A stretch of DNA of 64,000 nucleotides from Aurelia coerulea. Lineage: Eukaryota; Cnidaria; Scyphozoa; Semaeostomeae; Ulmaridae. Position 1 is the first letter of the stretch, and every line of letters begins with the position of its first letter. The DNA lies in assembly GCA_039566865.1 (NCBI GenBank), contig CM076955.1:7876501-7940500 (forward strand), read 5' to 3'. This document shows positions 10,086 to 20,089 of this stretch, piece by piece. The translations under genes and the position numbers were made by a program. The notes under the pieces were generated by a model that was not told the DNA's origin, did not search any database, and saw nothing but the letters and a program-made list of their open reading frames with translations.

Positions 10086-11055
10086 CCCCGGGGAGGGGGG
10101 GGTTACTTCAATAGGAGGATGACGGGGGTGTGCCATTTTCAATTGTAAAATCATACCCTAAAGATAAAATGTGTAACCGTACATCGTGTGCCCAAGTTCA
10201 CGAGTTGTCATGCAGCCAGCATGGTGATAACCGGGAGGGCACATTGGGTTTCTTGACTACATGTATTACGCTCGTTGTTCTTGTGACAACTTGAGCACTC
10301 TGTGTATATCTTGAACCACATTCACCCATTATATTATGCTCGTTGCTTTTGTAGTAACTTGAGCACTCTTTGGTTCTTGAATACCAAAAATGTGTAACCG
10401 TACATCGTGTGCCCAAGTTCACGAGTTGTCATGCAGCCAGCATGGTGATAACCGGGAGGGCACATTGGGTTTCTTGACTACATGTATTACGCTCGTTGTT
10501 CTTGTGACAACTTGAGCACTCTGTGTATATCTTGAACCACATTCACCCATTATATTATGCTCGTTGCTTTTGTAGTAACTTGAGCACTCTTTGGTTCTTG
10601 AATACCAAAAATGTGTAACCGTACATCGTGTGCCCAAGTTCACGAGTTGTCATGCAGCCAGCATGGTGATAACCGGGAGGGCACATTGGGTTTCTTGACT
10701 ACATGTATTACGCTCGTTGTTCTTGTGACAACTTGAGCACTCTGTGTATATCTTGAACCACATTCACCCATTACCCTAAAGTTTATGAATTTTTCAAAAA
10801 CCATACCCCAAAATTTACGGGCCTTTCAAAAAGATACCCTAAAATTGTGACCAAAATTCGAAATTCTAACCAAGTACCTGAAATCAGATTAAATTCAATA
10901 CCCTCAAGCATCTTTCTTCCAAACTGACACCCCAAAATTTATGTTCGTTTGTGATGTTACCAAAAATGACACCCTAAAATTTATTTTCAGCCTGAAAAAA
11001 GGTACCCAAAAAATGGCACATCCCGCACTGGCACATATGGTAGTGACCCCCCCGG
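10086..11055. mobile_element. hAT-like element with CCCGGG ends, containing a minisatellite
   Basis: Ends are CCCCGGGGAGGGGGGG at the left and ...GTGACCCCCCCGG at the right, an imperfect inverted repeat. The 8-bp flank GTGAGCAT occurs at 10078-10085 and 11056-11063. Interior sequence repeats variants of ATACCCTAAAATTT about six times (for example near 10150, 10790, 10835 and 10970). The same end type and an 8-bp duplication are seen at 41938-42278. No protein-coding capacity is recognised. Confidence 0.8.
10169..10773. repeat. 221-bp tandem repeat, about 2.7 copies
   Basis: Units beginning TGTGTAACCGTACATCGTGT start at 10169, 10390 and 10611, exactly 221 bp apart, and are essentially identical. 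The third is cut at CACCCATTA. Each unit contains two related sub-blocks (GCTCGTTGTTCTTGTGACAAC and GCTCGTTGCTTTTGTAGTAAC). Identical 74-codon frames on the minus strand in consecutive units come from the repetition and are not genes. The array lies inside the 10086-11055 element. Confidence 0.95.
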
Positions 11056-11170
11056 GTGAGCATCTAAATCATTTAGAGTATAGTTAAAACTAAGACAAAA
11101 AGAAAACATGCAGAGAGCGCACGGAAGGCAGCAAGAGCAAAGCAGGCAAACGAGAGATAGTGAAGGAGTC

Positions 11171-11347
11171 ATAGGCGTAGGAGAAAGGGGGACAGGGGGG
11201 GCTGCAGCCCCCCCCCCCAACGTCAGAGAAATTTGTAAAAATCATCCATAATCGGGCAGAAATCTGTCTCAAGTTGGGCAAAATTTTCTCAAACAATGGA
11301 CTTTTTATCGGACAGCCACTCCAAATTTTATCCCCCCCTACGCCGAT
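11171..11347. mobile_element. Small G/C-run MITE
   Basis: Left end ATAGGCGTAGGAGAAAGGGGG and right end complement ATCGGCGTAGGGGGG form imperfect inverted repeats about 175 bp apart. Just inside the left end is a self-complementary AGGGGGGGCTGCAGCCCCCCC hairpin. No target duplication was confirmed. The frames across it are shadows. Confidence 0.6.
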
Positions 11348-11728
11348 GGAAGGAGTGAGAAAAAATACGACAATGAGAGCAAGGAGAGAACATGTTGGTC
11401 AACGAGTCAACTGGATAGATCGAGGAGATCTTAAGGGTCTGCAGAATTATTGAAGGTATTCAGCATGGAGAAGATATAAACAGTTAACAGACCCAAATAC
11501 AACAGTACCAAATAGACCCCATCCTCAGGTATATTCAGGATATTTGTGCTTAGACTGGGGTACCAAGCATCAACCCAACATGATAATTCCTAGCATGAAA
11601 ATAGATCCCGCAAAATATTTTCTCTGCCCCAACACTACTAAAATTTATGAAGTCAGCATCTTAAATGCGTGGACAAGTACCCTAACTGATTAGATTGCTC
11701 ATGATTTATTTGGAAATTTCAATACTTT
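11348..11728. other. Unassigned 380-bp spacer
   Basis: AT-rich sequence without recognisable coding or repeat structure. Confidence 0.5.
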
Positions 11729-11738
11729 GATTTATGTA

Positions 11739-13634
11739 AAGATAGGCACTAAATCCTTACTGGCTAACAAAATTGACACGTGACACGCTCTAAACCAATC
11801 AAATGGAGCCAAAAACCAACCGGGAAATTTGAAATCTCAAATTTAGGCCCTTTTTGGATGATTTACCACCCTTCGCCAAAATATCATAGGATACAAGGGA
11901 AATGAATATTTTCAAAAAATTTCTTCACAGACCTATTCCCAATGCCCTAATGCATAGTCAATCAAGGGCGCTACGAATTATTTCAAAATTTAAAGAAATG
12001 CCAAAACTTTTAATTCGACCTCATTGTCACTGTAGTTTGTCATAGTAAACAGCTAATTGATGACTGAAACGCATACTCATGGAGACTAAATATTTTGATT
12101 CGAAGGTCTCCTTCTGTGTGTTGAAGTATCTTCAAAATTTCTTCAAAAGATGCCAAAATTAGAGCACTATCTGGATCTTTTTTCAGTTTGAAACTGACAT
12201 AAATACCTCCGGAGATATTCAAGATTCAATGCTGAGGGTAGAATGAACAACGGGAAAAGTTGTACTGTACGGGCCCAAAAAACCAAACCGTCGTTATAAA
12301 TAAGAGGCGAATTAAAAGGTACTTACATTTGTATCTTGCAAAAAAGGACAATTAATCAAAATCGTGAAGCAGCACAAATAATATACGTACTTTATCTGGC
12401 TTTGATATCAAAATTCCACTTTTTGAACCGCATTCTACTGCCAGTTTCTCCAACAAATCGTTCACATTTCTTCTTCCAACAACATTGTCAACAAGGTCCC
12501 CCAACAAAAGGAGCGCGAAAACGTCAATGTTCAGCCACATATATGCCAGCCATCGACAAATAACATACGATTCCAATGAACTTTGAATAACTAACAAATA
12601 TATTTGCTTTCCACTTTCCAGAATGGCAAGAACTGCAACATCGAACGTGGTCAGAACGAACGATTTGGTGATGTCCTCCTCGATAACACTTGTCCTCATG
12701 CCTTTATCCTATTCTGCTGTCATTTTTGCGAGATTATGAGTGGTAATCGACAATTACATCAGCCAAAAACCTCGTATAAATTTATGAATGGCGGTCCTTG
12801 CTTTCAGTAGCGCAAAAGAAATGGCTGTTGTTTCTCCTCTTACCGTACAGTACAGTATAGCAGGTACATGAAATAAGTATGAAATGCTGATGTACGTAAG
12901 AAAGAATATAATAGCAACAAACGGGAGAAATGTGCATTTTGTTTTTAGTGTGAAAAAATAGATTGACCATTTCGACAACATAACATTTGAAATACTATTT
13001 TTAAAGCTCTTTCATATCAATTTCACATTCTGTGGGGATGTTGTAGAAAAATATCTATCTTTGGGCTACTTACATCGGAGCAAAGGTCATCCATTAGAAA
13101 ATCACCCTTTTATATTCAAGCAACACAGCTGCAGCGACAAAAGCTGGACATTTGTTTCGCATTTGTAGACTCTTGGAAGCATGCACGTATTTTTCGTAAG
13201 ATGACAAAGCTTTAAGTCAGTGCATGTTTTTCGAAAGTTAAGAAGCAACCCTACCTGAATTTAAAAAGCTGAGGAACCTTTGTAATTTGCAGTTTTAATT
13301 ATCCCAGCGCTTTCGAATTTTAATTAACTATGACAAACTACAGTGACAATGAGGTCGAATTAAAAGTTTTGGCATTTCTTCAAATTTTGAAATAATTCGT
13401 AGCGCCCTTGATTGACTATGCATTAGGGCATTGGGAATAGGTCTGTGAAGAAATTTTTTGAAAATATTCATTTCCCTTGTATCCTATGATATTTTGGCGA
13501 AGGGTGGTAAATCATCCAAAAAGGGCCTAAATTCGAGATTTCAAATTTCCTGGTTGGTTTTTGGCTCCATTTGATTGGTTTAGAGCGTGTCACGTGTCAA
13601 TTTTGTTAGCCAGTAAGGATTTAGTGCCTATCTT
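11739..13634. mobile_element. Foldback transposon with 308-bp inverted repeats and 10-bp target duplication
   Basis: Arms 11739-12046 and 13327-13634 are inverted and almost identical, beginning AAGATAGGCACTAAATCC. GATTTATGTA flanks at 11729-11738 and 13635-13644. A 9-10 bp duplication and long inverted repeats fit a MULE-like foldback element; the superfamily is an inference. The 1.3-kb interior, especially 12380-12780 and 12985-13200, aligns loosely with the arms of the palindrome at 1324-6991 (shared CATTTGAAATACT, GAAAATCACCC, CAAGCAACACAG, GATTCCAATGAAC). Frames on either strand of 12336-12700 have no family I can name. Confidence 0.88.
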
Positions 13635-13644
13635 GATTTATGTA

Positions 13645-14040
13645 ATGTTACTTGATCTTACTTTGGTTTGTAAAAAATATTTTACCAATTGTTTTATTGT
13701 CTCCCATATTTGAGACCCAAAAAGGTAATCTAGAATTTCAGGAACCCACCAGAATAGAACCCCCCCCCCCACTTGGGAAAATAGATAGAATATAGGAGGC
13801 TGAAGATTCCTGACTGAAAGGATGAAACGCGTTCCGTACTTATAACGCCTTCTTTTTGTCTTTCTACCTCAAATGTTTTTTTTCGCTTATATATATATAT
13901 TTATTTATTTATTTATTTACTTATATATATATATAAGTACTCAATAGCTAGCGAGCAACCAGGATTTCTCCTTTTTTCGGTGCAAACAAACATTTTTGAA
14001 TTATCAGAAAAATCGAGAGAATTAAAAATTACCACTGCCG
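13645..14040. repeat. Low-complexity and AT-repeat stretch
   Basis: Contains an 11-base C run near 13760 and, at 13880-13935, TA dinucleotides and TTTA tetranucleotides folding on themselves (TATATATATATTTATTTA ... TTACTTATATATATATATAAG). No gene. Confidence 0.7.
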
Positions 14041-14064
14041 GGATTCGAACCACGGGTCTCCTGC
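14035..14064 (-). repeat. tRNA-derived SINE remnant (B box only)
   Basis: On the minus strand GGTTCGAATCC at 14041-14051, within CCCGTGGTTCGAATCCCGGC, is a perfect RNA polymerase III B box and T-arm. The A box expected upstream is missing, since that side runs into a TATATATATA tract. It is therefore not a tRNA gene but the end of a truncated tRNA-derived SINE or a tRNA pseudogene. Confidence 0.55.
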
Positions 14065-14078
14065 TTTCCATATATATA

Positions 14079-14320
14079 TAAAATGGATACTATAAGTGCG
14101 GATGAAGAACGAACGAGAAATAGACAAAAATTTGATGTTTTTTAGCACACTAAGGCCTTTCAAGTCATTACTATCATCAGAGTGTGACTGACAAACTGAA
14201 TTGAAATTCTTATAATAATACTGAGATTACATGACTTGAAAGGCCTTAGTGTGCTAAAAAACATCAAATTTTTGTCTATTTCTCGTTCGTTCTTCATCCG
14301 CACTTATAGTATCCATTTTA
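14079..14320. repeat. Perfect 90-bp inverted repeat with 62-bp loop
   Basis: Positions 14079-14168 and 14231-14320 are exact reverse complements of one another. The loop holds, on the minus strand, CTCTGATGATAGT. TATATATATA tracts lie on both outer sides. The arm sequence (TAAAATGGATACTATAAG...) and the CTGATGA-like word suggest a remnant of paired Penelope-like terminal sequences; this is an inference. The lack of any mismatch implies recent origin or gene conversion between arms. Confidence 0.9.
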
Positions 14321-16245
14321 TCGTTTCTTTATTGCCAATATATATATATATATATATTTATACACATCTCTCCCTTAGTACCTGGCGCATGAAAACTTAA
14401 CTTTCCATACACTTGAATGCCACTTACGACGGCGGGCCAGCGCGGCGCCGCAAGCAACGCGCGGCAAGCCTAGTATAGATAAAGAAGCGAGGACAGAAAA
14501 AATATAATAATGAAAAATGAATAATATCATGTTTCTTGTTAAGTGTCTTGCGCTTATTTGGATTCCTCTTCAATATAATTTCACACCCTTTGCAGCTAAC
14601 ATCTTGAGACATCAAAATGTAATGAGCTACTTGGGAAGTTGGATCTTAACTGCACCCTTTCCAACAAGCTTTGAAGTGCCATCAAGAGGATGCGTGGCCT
14701 TCATGAAATCTTCATGATGGCGATTCCATATTAAATGTGGCCCCAATAGCGCCACATTTGATGAAGTTCTTTTCCCCATATCCATTTCCACCATATACAT
14801 AAAGTCTCTTTATCGTTTTAGTTAGTCACATTCTGATGATACACGTATCAATAAGAAACTTCCCGTAAGAAACTCAACTCTCAGATCGCCAAAAAATTAA
14901 GAAAGTCCAGTACTGGGAAAATATAAGTTAAGAAACAGTTAACTTTGATACAGGATATCGTTCACATATTTTTACTTTATTTTCTCTTCTTTCCTGTTTC
15001 ATGTTACTCGTAAGGTACTTTAGTAATGTCTAAAAATTGGAAAGGCTTAAAAAACCTCGTTTTGAAATATTCAGGAGGGCACAGGTAGTGAACATGAAGA
15101 TTGTTATGGAGCCTCGAAGAAACTCGTAAGAAACTCTGAGTGCTCAAAATCAAAATAAAAAAATGAAAAAAGAAAAGTTACTGTTATTTGCATCTGACTT
15201 TTATCTAGTATCTTTCTTTACGTACAAATTTTTCTCAATATCCATCAAATGGTGTCAAAATTTTTGCACCAAGATTCGGAGTGACCAAACTGCTATGTTT
15301 TTTCCTGCCGTCTTCTTATTGGACCATTGCTAGTTTATGATTTACGAGTTACTCTTGTTATACCCGATATCTCTCCCAGGACATATGGTGACCAGCGGTA
15401 TCCTCCTTATCAGTTTATAGCCTTGTTTTTGTCCAGGCAAAAAATGTTATGAGACGATATCCTTTATATCTTCCTAACAAAATACTTGGATTGCATACAA
15501 AACCTTTTGCAATGGGACTTGCTTGCATTGAGCTCTTCTTTTAACCCTTGCGGGCTGCACCTAAAATTGCTAGAATGTGAAAGTCGGCATGGCAGTTAGC
15601 CACAGGCGATGCTGTCGCGAAGGTGATCCTGACTTCCATTTCTGTGATAAATGTAGCAGTCAGTAAGGTCCTCTTCAGGCTAACATTCAATCTGCAACTT
15701 GTTGAGGTAGATGAACTATTCTCACCCAAGGGGTCACTCTAAAATCTACATTAAGCACAAACATTTTCGGCAGATAAAATTCGGATAATAATCTTCGGCG
15801 AAAATATTTTCGGACATATTTTTGGAATTTCGGACAAATAAATTCTCGGACAACATGTTGACCAGTCTTTGGATCATTTATGCAAAATGAGACCAGGTTT
15901 TAGATTCATTGAAACAAGACACTTTCATAGAATTTTGAATAGAGCCCTAGCATGTTCTAAAGTCCCTTCTTCCATAACATTTTCTAAAATATAACAGCAA
16001 AAAAATCAATGATTTTCTTGTTTCTACCCATATTCGTCAATTCTTTGTATACGTGCTTTAAATTGTAGTTGGTGTCATGGGCACTTTAAATCTACAAAAG
16101 GGTCTTCTTGTTCCATGTCATTTTTGACAGCACCATCAATTTTGGTCTTTTTGATATGAATTCTTTTCGAATCACATCAGCAATAGTGAGAGCATATAAA
16201 TCGTGATAGACAAAAAAGACGTTGTTGCCATTTGTTCTATCCATA
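14321..16245. other. 1.9-kb segment without an identified gene
   Basis: Holds a TA tract at 14338-14357, a GC-rich patch near 14430-14470, AAGAAACT-rich sequence at 14850-15140 related to the MITE at 1978-2399, and TTTTCGGAC-type motifs at 15765-15855. The stretch 15541-15729 is open on the minus strand and less repetitive than its surroundings. It might be an isolated exon, but no family is recognised and no convincing splice pair was found. Confidence 0.45.
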
Positions 16246-16254
16246 TGTTCTGAC

Positions 16255-17848
16255 TAGACTAGCTACACTAATCCCTCGATTTCGCTGTTGTTGTTGTTGC
16301 TGATGGCCAGCTCAATGAGGGACTAGTTGCCAGAGAGCGTCTCAAATCGGAATTTTCAGAACGAAAAACCGGCTTGTAGTCTGATTGGAGATTTTCGGCT
16401 AAAACAATGGTAAATTTTATTGTAGCCAATCAACTTTTCCTCTTTTTACTTATTTTTACTGGAAGACCTCCTTTGAAGTAGAGGTCTATTTGGTCTGAGT
16501 TTTTCAAGAATAAGCAATGGCGACCGGCACTGTCGTCGCAGCTTGATCGACCTGAAGACCAGAAGCAAATGAAGCTGAAGGAATTTAGCCAGCCATTTGG
16601 CATGATTAAGTGGGCACTGTGAAGAGACATTTGTTTGTGCTGCAACAGGAAATGGCAAAATGTAATGCTGTTGCAGTACTTGAGAGGCATTTTCAAGACA
16701 ACAGTGAGTGTCAGTCTGTCAGTATACTGCAGTGTAGTGTAGGTGTAGGCCTACTCTAAGTTCAGGTTAGTAGTGATTTTTTCGTTTACATTTGGCTCGT
16801 GTATTTCATTTTCTAATATTATCTAACTGCAAGCATGTTACTTGGCAATGTTGGGCTTTTGTACCTTATCACCTTAACAGTTTTTGGTTTGAATGCACTT
16901 GATTTGCCAAATAAAACAATCTTTAAATATTTTAGTAAAAAATGTTTATGGTGTTTTGTCAACATGATCAAAAATCCCCAGGTACCTTTACTATGGAAGT
17001 TCCGTATGTGATCCACCCCCCCCCTCCCCCGTGGTTGGATCACATACGAAAAGGAAAGGGTGATACAATTTTTTGCTTGTGATTTAACAAGTACTTGTTA
17101 CTTCATCTTATTGATGTTGATGTTTTTAATCAAGATATCTGCTTCATTATTATCAGACCTCGTATCAGTATACATTTAGATGGCACTTTTCTTGGAGAGA
17201 GATTGTCTATCTGATGCAGCAAATCACTGGGAGCAAATATGAAGAACAGTTCCCTTGAAGATTCCTTGTACTTCAGATACCACTTAAAGTGAATAACCCG
17301 AGTTAAAAGATGAGATCTCATAGGTCTATAAATAGCCTATAGTGATAATACAGCGCATGGTGAAAGAAAGCAAAGCAAAAGAAAACAATGGAGGGATTAG
17401 GTGTTTTTTTTGTCCTATTTATAGAAAAACGCTATATATTTCAGGTCATTCACATTAACTGATTGCTAATGATAATGTATAATGATGATGTAATGTCTAA
17501 TCTTGTCAAGTCTTTGACTCCTTTATTTTTTGTCACTCTGAACTCCTCTGAAATTTCAACTTTGTGTTTCAATTTTGTCAGAGTCATAAACTGTCTAAAA
17601 TTCTTTCATATTCACATGAATAAAACTTAGTATCAACGTGTTGTTTTCTAGACTCATATTTTGATAATTACTGATCACAGCAGCAACAACAACCAAATTA
17701 TTAATTCCGTGGTCCGCATTTTACGCATGTAGCGCTTATGAAAACGAGGCTATATAGTTAGTCCGATTTCAGACACTGTTTGGCAACAAGTCTCTGTATT
17801 AGCGACAAATCAGCTCAAGGAGCATACAGAGATTGTGTAGCGAGTCTA
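16255..17848. mobile_element. TAGACT-ended transposon with 9-bp target duplication
   Basis: Left end TAGACTAGCTACACTAATC and right end complement TAGACTCGCTACACAATC are imperfect inverted repeats that extend inward to a shared AGTTGCCA/TGTTGCCA block. TGTTCTGAC occurs at 16246-16254 and 17849-17857. The 1,594-bp body holds no transposase or other named protein. A hairpin around a C run lies at 17000-17049. The end sequence and 9-bp duplication place it with the nested elements at 45.4-54.8 kb. Confidence 0.88.
17000..17049. repeat. Hairpin around a C-rich run
   Basis: CGTATGTGATCCA and TGGATCACATACG are exact complements separated by about 21 bases rich in C. This is a stable stem-loop inside the 16255-17848 element. 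No terminator-type function can be claimed in a eukaryotic context. Confidence 0.75.
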
Positions 17849-17895
17849 TGTTCTGACTAATGCCGAAAATATTATATATATATATATTGCCAATA

Positions 17896-19161
17896 AAATT
17901 TCTCCAAATAAAAGGTTGTGCCATGGGCACTGTAGCAGCTCCATCATATGCCACCATTTATATGGGACATTTTGAAGAAATCCACATCTATCCAGAAATT
18001 GACAATGATTGCCTCTTTTCCGCCAGATACATTGACGACATTTTCCTTATATATACAGGTGGTGAAACAAAACTCGATGAATTTCTGACAAACCTTAATA
18101 CGAAACATGATTCCATTAAATTTGACCACGAAAAATCAACACAATCAGTCGCATTTTTGGACACCTTAATATACATTGATGAAAACAGAAAATTACAAAC
18201 AACGCTTTACACAAAACCTACAGATACCCACAACTATCTACATTTTAAATCTTCCCACCCTAAACATCTTAAAGAAAGCCTACCCTACTCCCAAGCCCTA
18301 AGACTACGAAGGATCTGCTCTGATAATAACGAATTGAATAAACACAGTGACAAATTAAAACAACAATTCATAGCACGTGGCTACTCTCCAACTTTAGTTG
18401 ATAACCAGATAAAAAAAGCTATTGATATCCCAAGAAAAGATACCCTAAAATTAACAAATAAAGAGAAATCTAATCGTATCCCCCTTGTAACAACATTCAA
18501 CAATACCCTACCCCCAATGGCCCAAATAATCCAGAAACGCTGGGACATTTTAAAACTAAAACCAAATTTAAAAGAAATTTTCCAAGAACCTGGTATGATA
18601 GCCTATCGTCGACCAAGGAACCTTAAAGAAATGATTGGAAGCAACAATATTTCGAATAACAAGGTTACCCGTACGAAACCAACTACAAAAACTGTTAAAT
18701 TTTACCAACCATGTAATATTAAAAACAGCCTATGCTGCAATCATCTCAAATCTACTAACTCATTCACGAGCTGTGTAACTAAAACAACCTATAAAATCTA
18801 CCACGAATCTAACTGCAAAAGCAGAAACGTCATATACCTATTAGAATGCACACTTTGCTCTAAACAATATGTCGGAAAATCTGAATGGCCCTTCAACTTT
18901 AGACTCAACAACTATAGGCACAGAATCAAATCAACAGACTATGATAAACTACTCCCTGTCGAACAACACTTTCGCTTATCAAACCACGACTTTGCCAGAG
19001 ATGCTAAATTTACAATCATAGAAAAAATTGAAAAGAACGTATCGGATGAAATTACGTCGATACTAGAATCACATGAAGACAACTGGATATTACGTCTTAG
19101 AACTCTCGCCCCAAATGGCCTAAACGGCAAGCTTAACCACCCAGAAAATATAAGACTATAG
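17896..19161 (+). CDS. Penelope-like element protein, C-terminal two-thirds: RT plus GIY-YIG (partial)
   Basis: An intact frame of about 421 codons. It opens at the motif B region (KGCAMGTVAAPSYATIYM) and shows the catalytic YIDD about 35 residues later. It then has the linker typical of Penelope-like proteins, a cysteine-rich knuckle (LCCNHLKS...C), and a GIY-YIG nuclease fold (NVIYLLEC...KQYVGKSE then R-x3-N-N-Y-R) in the last 110 residues. Penelope-like elements copy themselves through this reverse transcriptase; GIY-YIG nicks the target. The N-terminal third, including motif A, is absent, and the left end abuts a TATATATA tract. The frame reads 12 residues further upstream into that tract, which is not part of the protein. 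No internal stops, so the copy is young. Confidence 0.9.
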   Translation, partial: KFLQIKGCAMGTVAAPSYATIYMGHFEEIHIYPEIDNDCLFSARYIDDIFLIYTGGETKLDEFLTNLNTKHDSIKFDHEKSTQSVAFLDTLIYIDENRKLQTTLYTKPTDTHNYLHFKSSHPKHLKESLPYSQALRLRRICSDNNELNKHSDKLKQQFIARGYSPTLVDNQIKKAIDIPRKDTLKLTNKEKSNRIPLVTTFNNTLPPMAQIIQKRWDILKLKPNLKEIFQEPGMIAYRRPRNLKEMIGSNNISNNKVTRTKPTTKTVKFYQPCNIKNSLCCNHLKSTNSFTSCVTKTTYKIYHESNCKSRNVIYLLECTLCSKQYVGKSEWPFNFRLNNYRHRIKSTDYDKLLPVEQHFRLSNHDFARDAKFTIIEKIEKNVSDEITSILESHEDNWILRLRTLAPNGLNGKLNHPENIRL

Positions 19162-19333
19162 ATCTTTAAACAGATGGACAGGCAACAGAATTACGTTCAT
19201 TTTTTTGTTATTACATTGTTCCCCTGTGACCTGTCACTTTCTTAATCATACATAATTTGAAACAACTAATTTAACGTCACATTTATAAAAAGAATTTATA
19301 AAACTGTTGTATCAGAAAGTATAACTCATTCTC

Positions 19334-19365
19334 CTGATGATGACCACACGGTCGAAACTAGTTGG
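19334..19365 (+). ncRNA. Hammerhead-like motif in Penelope 3' region (candidate)
   Basis: CTGATGA at 19334-19340 and GAAAC at 19354-19358 bracket GACC ACAC GGTC, a 4-bp stem and loop in the place of hammerhead stem II. An unpaired T precedes the stem. Hammerhead ribozymes are known in the terminal repeats of Penelope-like elements. The cleavage-side strand and stems I and III could not be assigned here, so catalytic activity is not established. Confidence 0.4.
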
Positions 19366-19416
19366 GAATTGAGAAAGAATTTATATATATTTATATATAA
19401 TCATTCGGCATCAGCT

Positions 19417-19663
19417 GACACGGTGAAATATATTTTTCATGAGTGGGCTACCACAACTGGAGAATTAAAATGTGCCCCTGCCTGGGATCGAACCCGGGGT
19501 CTTCGTGTCAAAAGTTTCTCCAACACTCCACTGCGCCACTCAAGCGCAATGAAATGTTGGAGAAATCTAAGTCATTCAGATCCCTAGGTCTTACACCACG
19601 ACAGAAGCCATTTTTAGTTTTTTCGTGTTTTGGCATTAAGCCTTCATCAGAGCCATGCATACG
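19417..19663 (-). mobile_element. tRNA-derived SINE insertion with 25-bp direct flanks
   Basis: On the minus strand TGGCGCAGTGG (19528-19538) is a perfect A box and GGGTTCGATCCC (19484-19495) a perfect B box, spaced as in tRNA promoters. The tRNA-like part spans about 19478-19550. The direct repeat ending AATCATTCGGCATCAGCT at 19392-19416 recurs at 19664-19688, consistent with a target duplication around the insertion. A CTGATGAAGGC...GCC...GAAA word near 19624-19652 (minus) resembles Penelope terminal sequence, so the unit may be a composite. It is not a functional tRNA gene. Confidence 0.75.
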
Positions 19664-19688
19664 TATATATAATCATTCGGCATCAGCT

Positions 19689-20089
19689 TGACGTGCTGGA
19701 GATTCGATTTCAGATTTCTTGTCTTGGTTCCTATTGTTGGCAGTCAATTCATACTGCGCACGTGCATATCTATGCAAACATTTTCTGCGTGACAAATTTT
19801 CGGACAACTCCATATTACGTACAAATAAATTTTCGGACAAATCATTGTCCGAAAGTTTATCTTGCCGAAAATGTTTGCACTGAATGTATGCATTAAGACG
19901 ACGACCTGGATATGTATATCTTGCAAATGAAGCTTTATTACAACTTTTAGCGTATGGCAATAAAGATTTTCCCATTTCATTAAACAGACATATTCCTGAG
20001 CTTACGCTACATCTTATCAATTGGTCCATTCAATTGAATTTCTGTGGCCGCTTACCCATCCCTTCATAAGCACGATATTTTATGGTAGC
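19689..20089. other. Remnant sequence with TTTTCGGACAA motifs, no gene
   Basis: The stretch 19790-19880 repeats TTTTCGGACAA-like words on both strands, as at 15765-15855. Overlapping open frames on both strands are short and without recognisable domains. Probably a decayed MITE. Confidence 0.5.

Larger units (their letters stand above)
17870..19390 (+). mobile_element. 5'-truncated Penelope-like element
   Basis: Extends from the TA-rich left junction through the RT/GIY-YIG frame and a roughly 190-bp 3' region to GAGAAAGAATTTATATATA. The 3' region contains a CTGATGA...GAAAC motif. AT-rich flanks at both ends fit the known preference of this class for AT-rich targets. The exact right boundary is uncertain because TATATA sequence follows. 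Confidence 0.8.

Noticed and set aside
10198..10643. Two identical 74-codon frames in a row
   Set aside because: They are the same frame in successive 221-bp tandem units.
12352..12699. 115-codon frame with hydrophobic stretches, possible membrane protein
   Set aside because: Lies in a foldback interior, starts at a non-ATG codon, and the related copy in the palindrome does not keep a comparable frame. A receptor-like origin was considered but cannot be supported.
15541..15729. Isolated exon with secreted or membrane-like character
   Set aside because: No splice pair, no family and no neighbouring exon; left as a remark only.
19478..19550. tRNA gene
   Set aside because: A and B boxes are good, but the anticodon and acceptor stems do not pair properly and the sequence is inside a repeat unit. 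Called a SINE instead.
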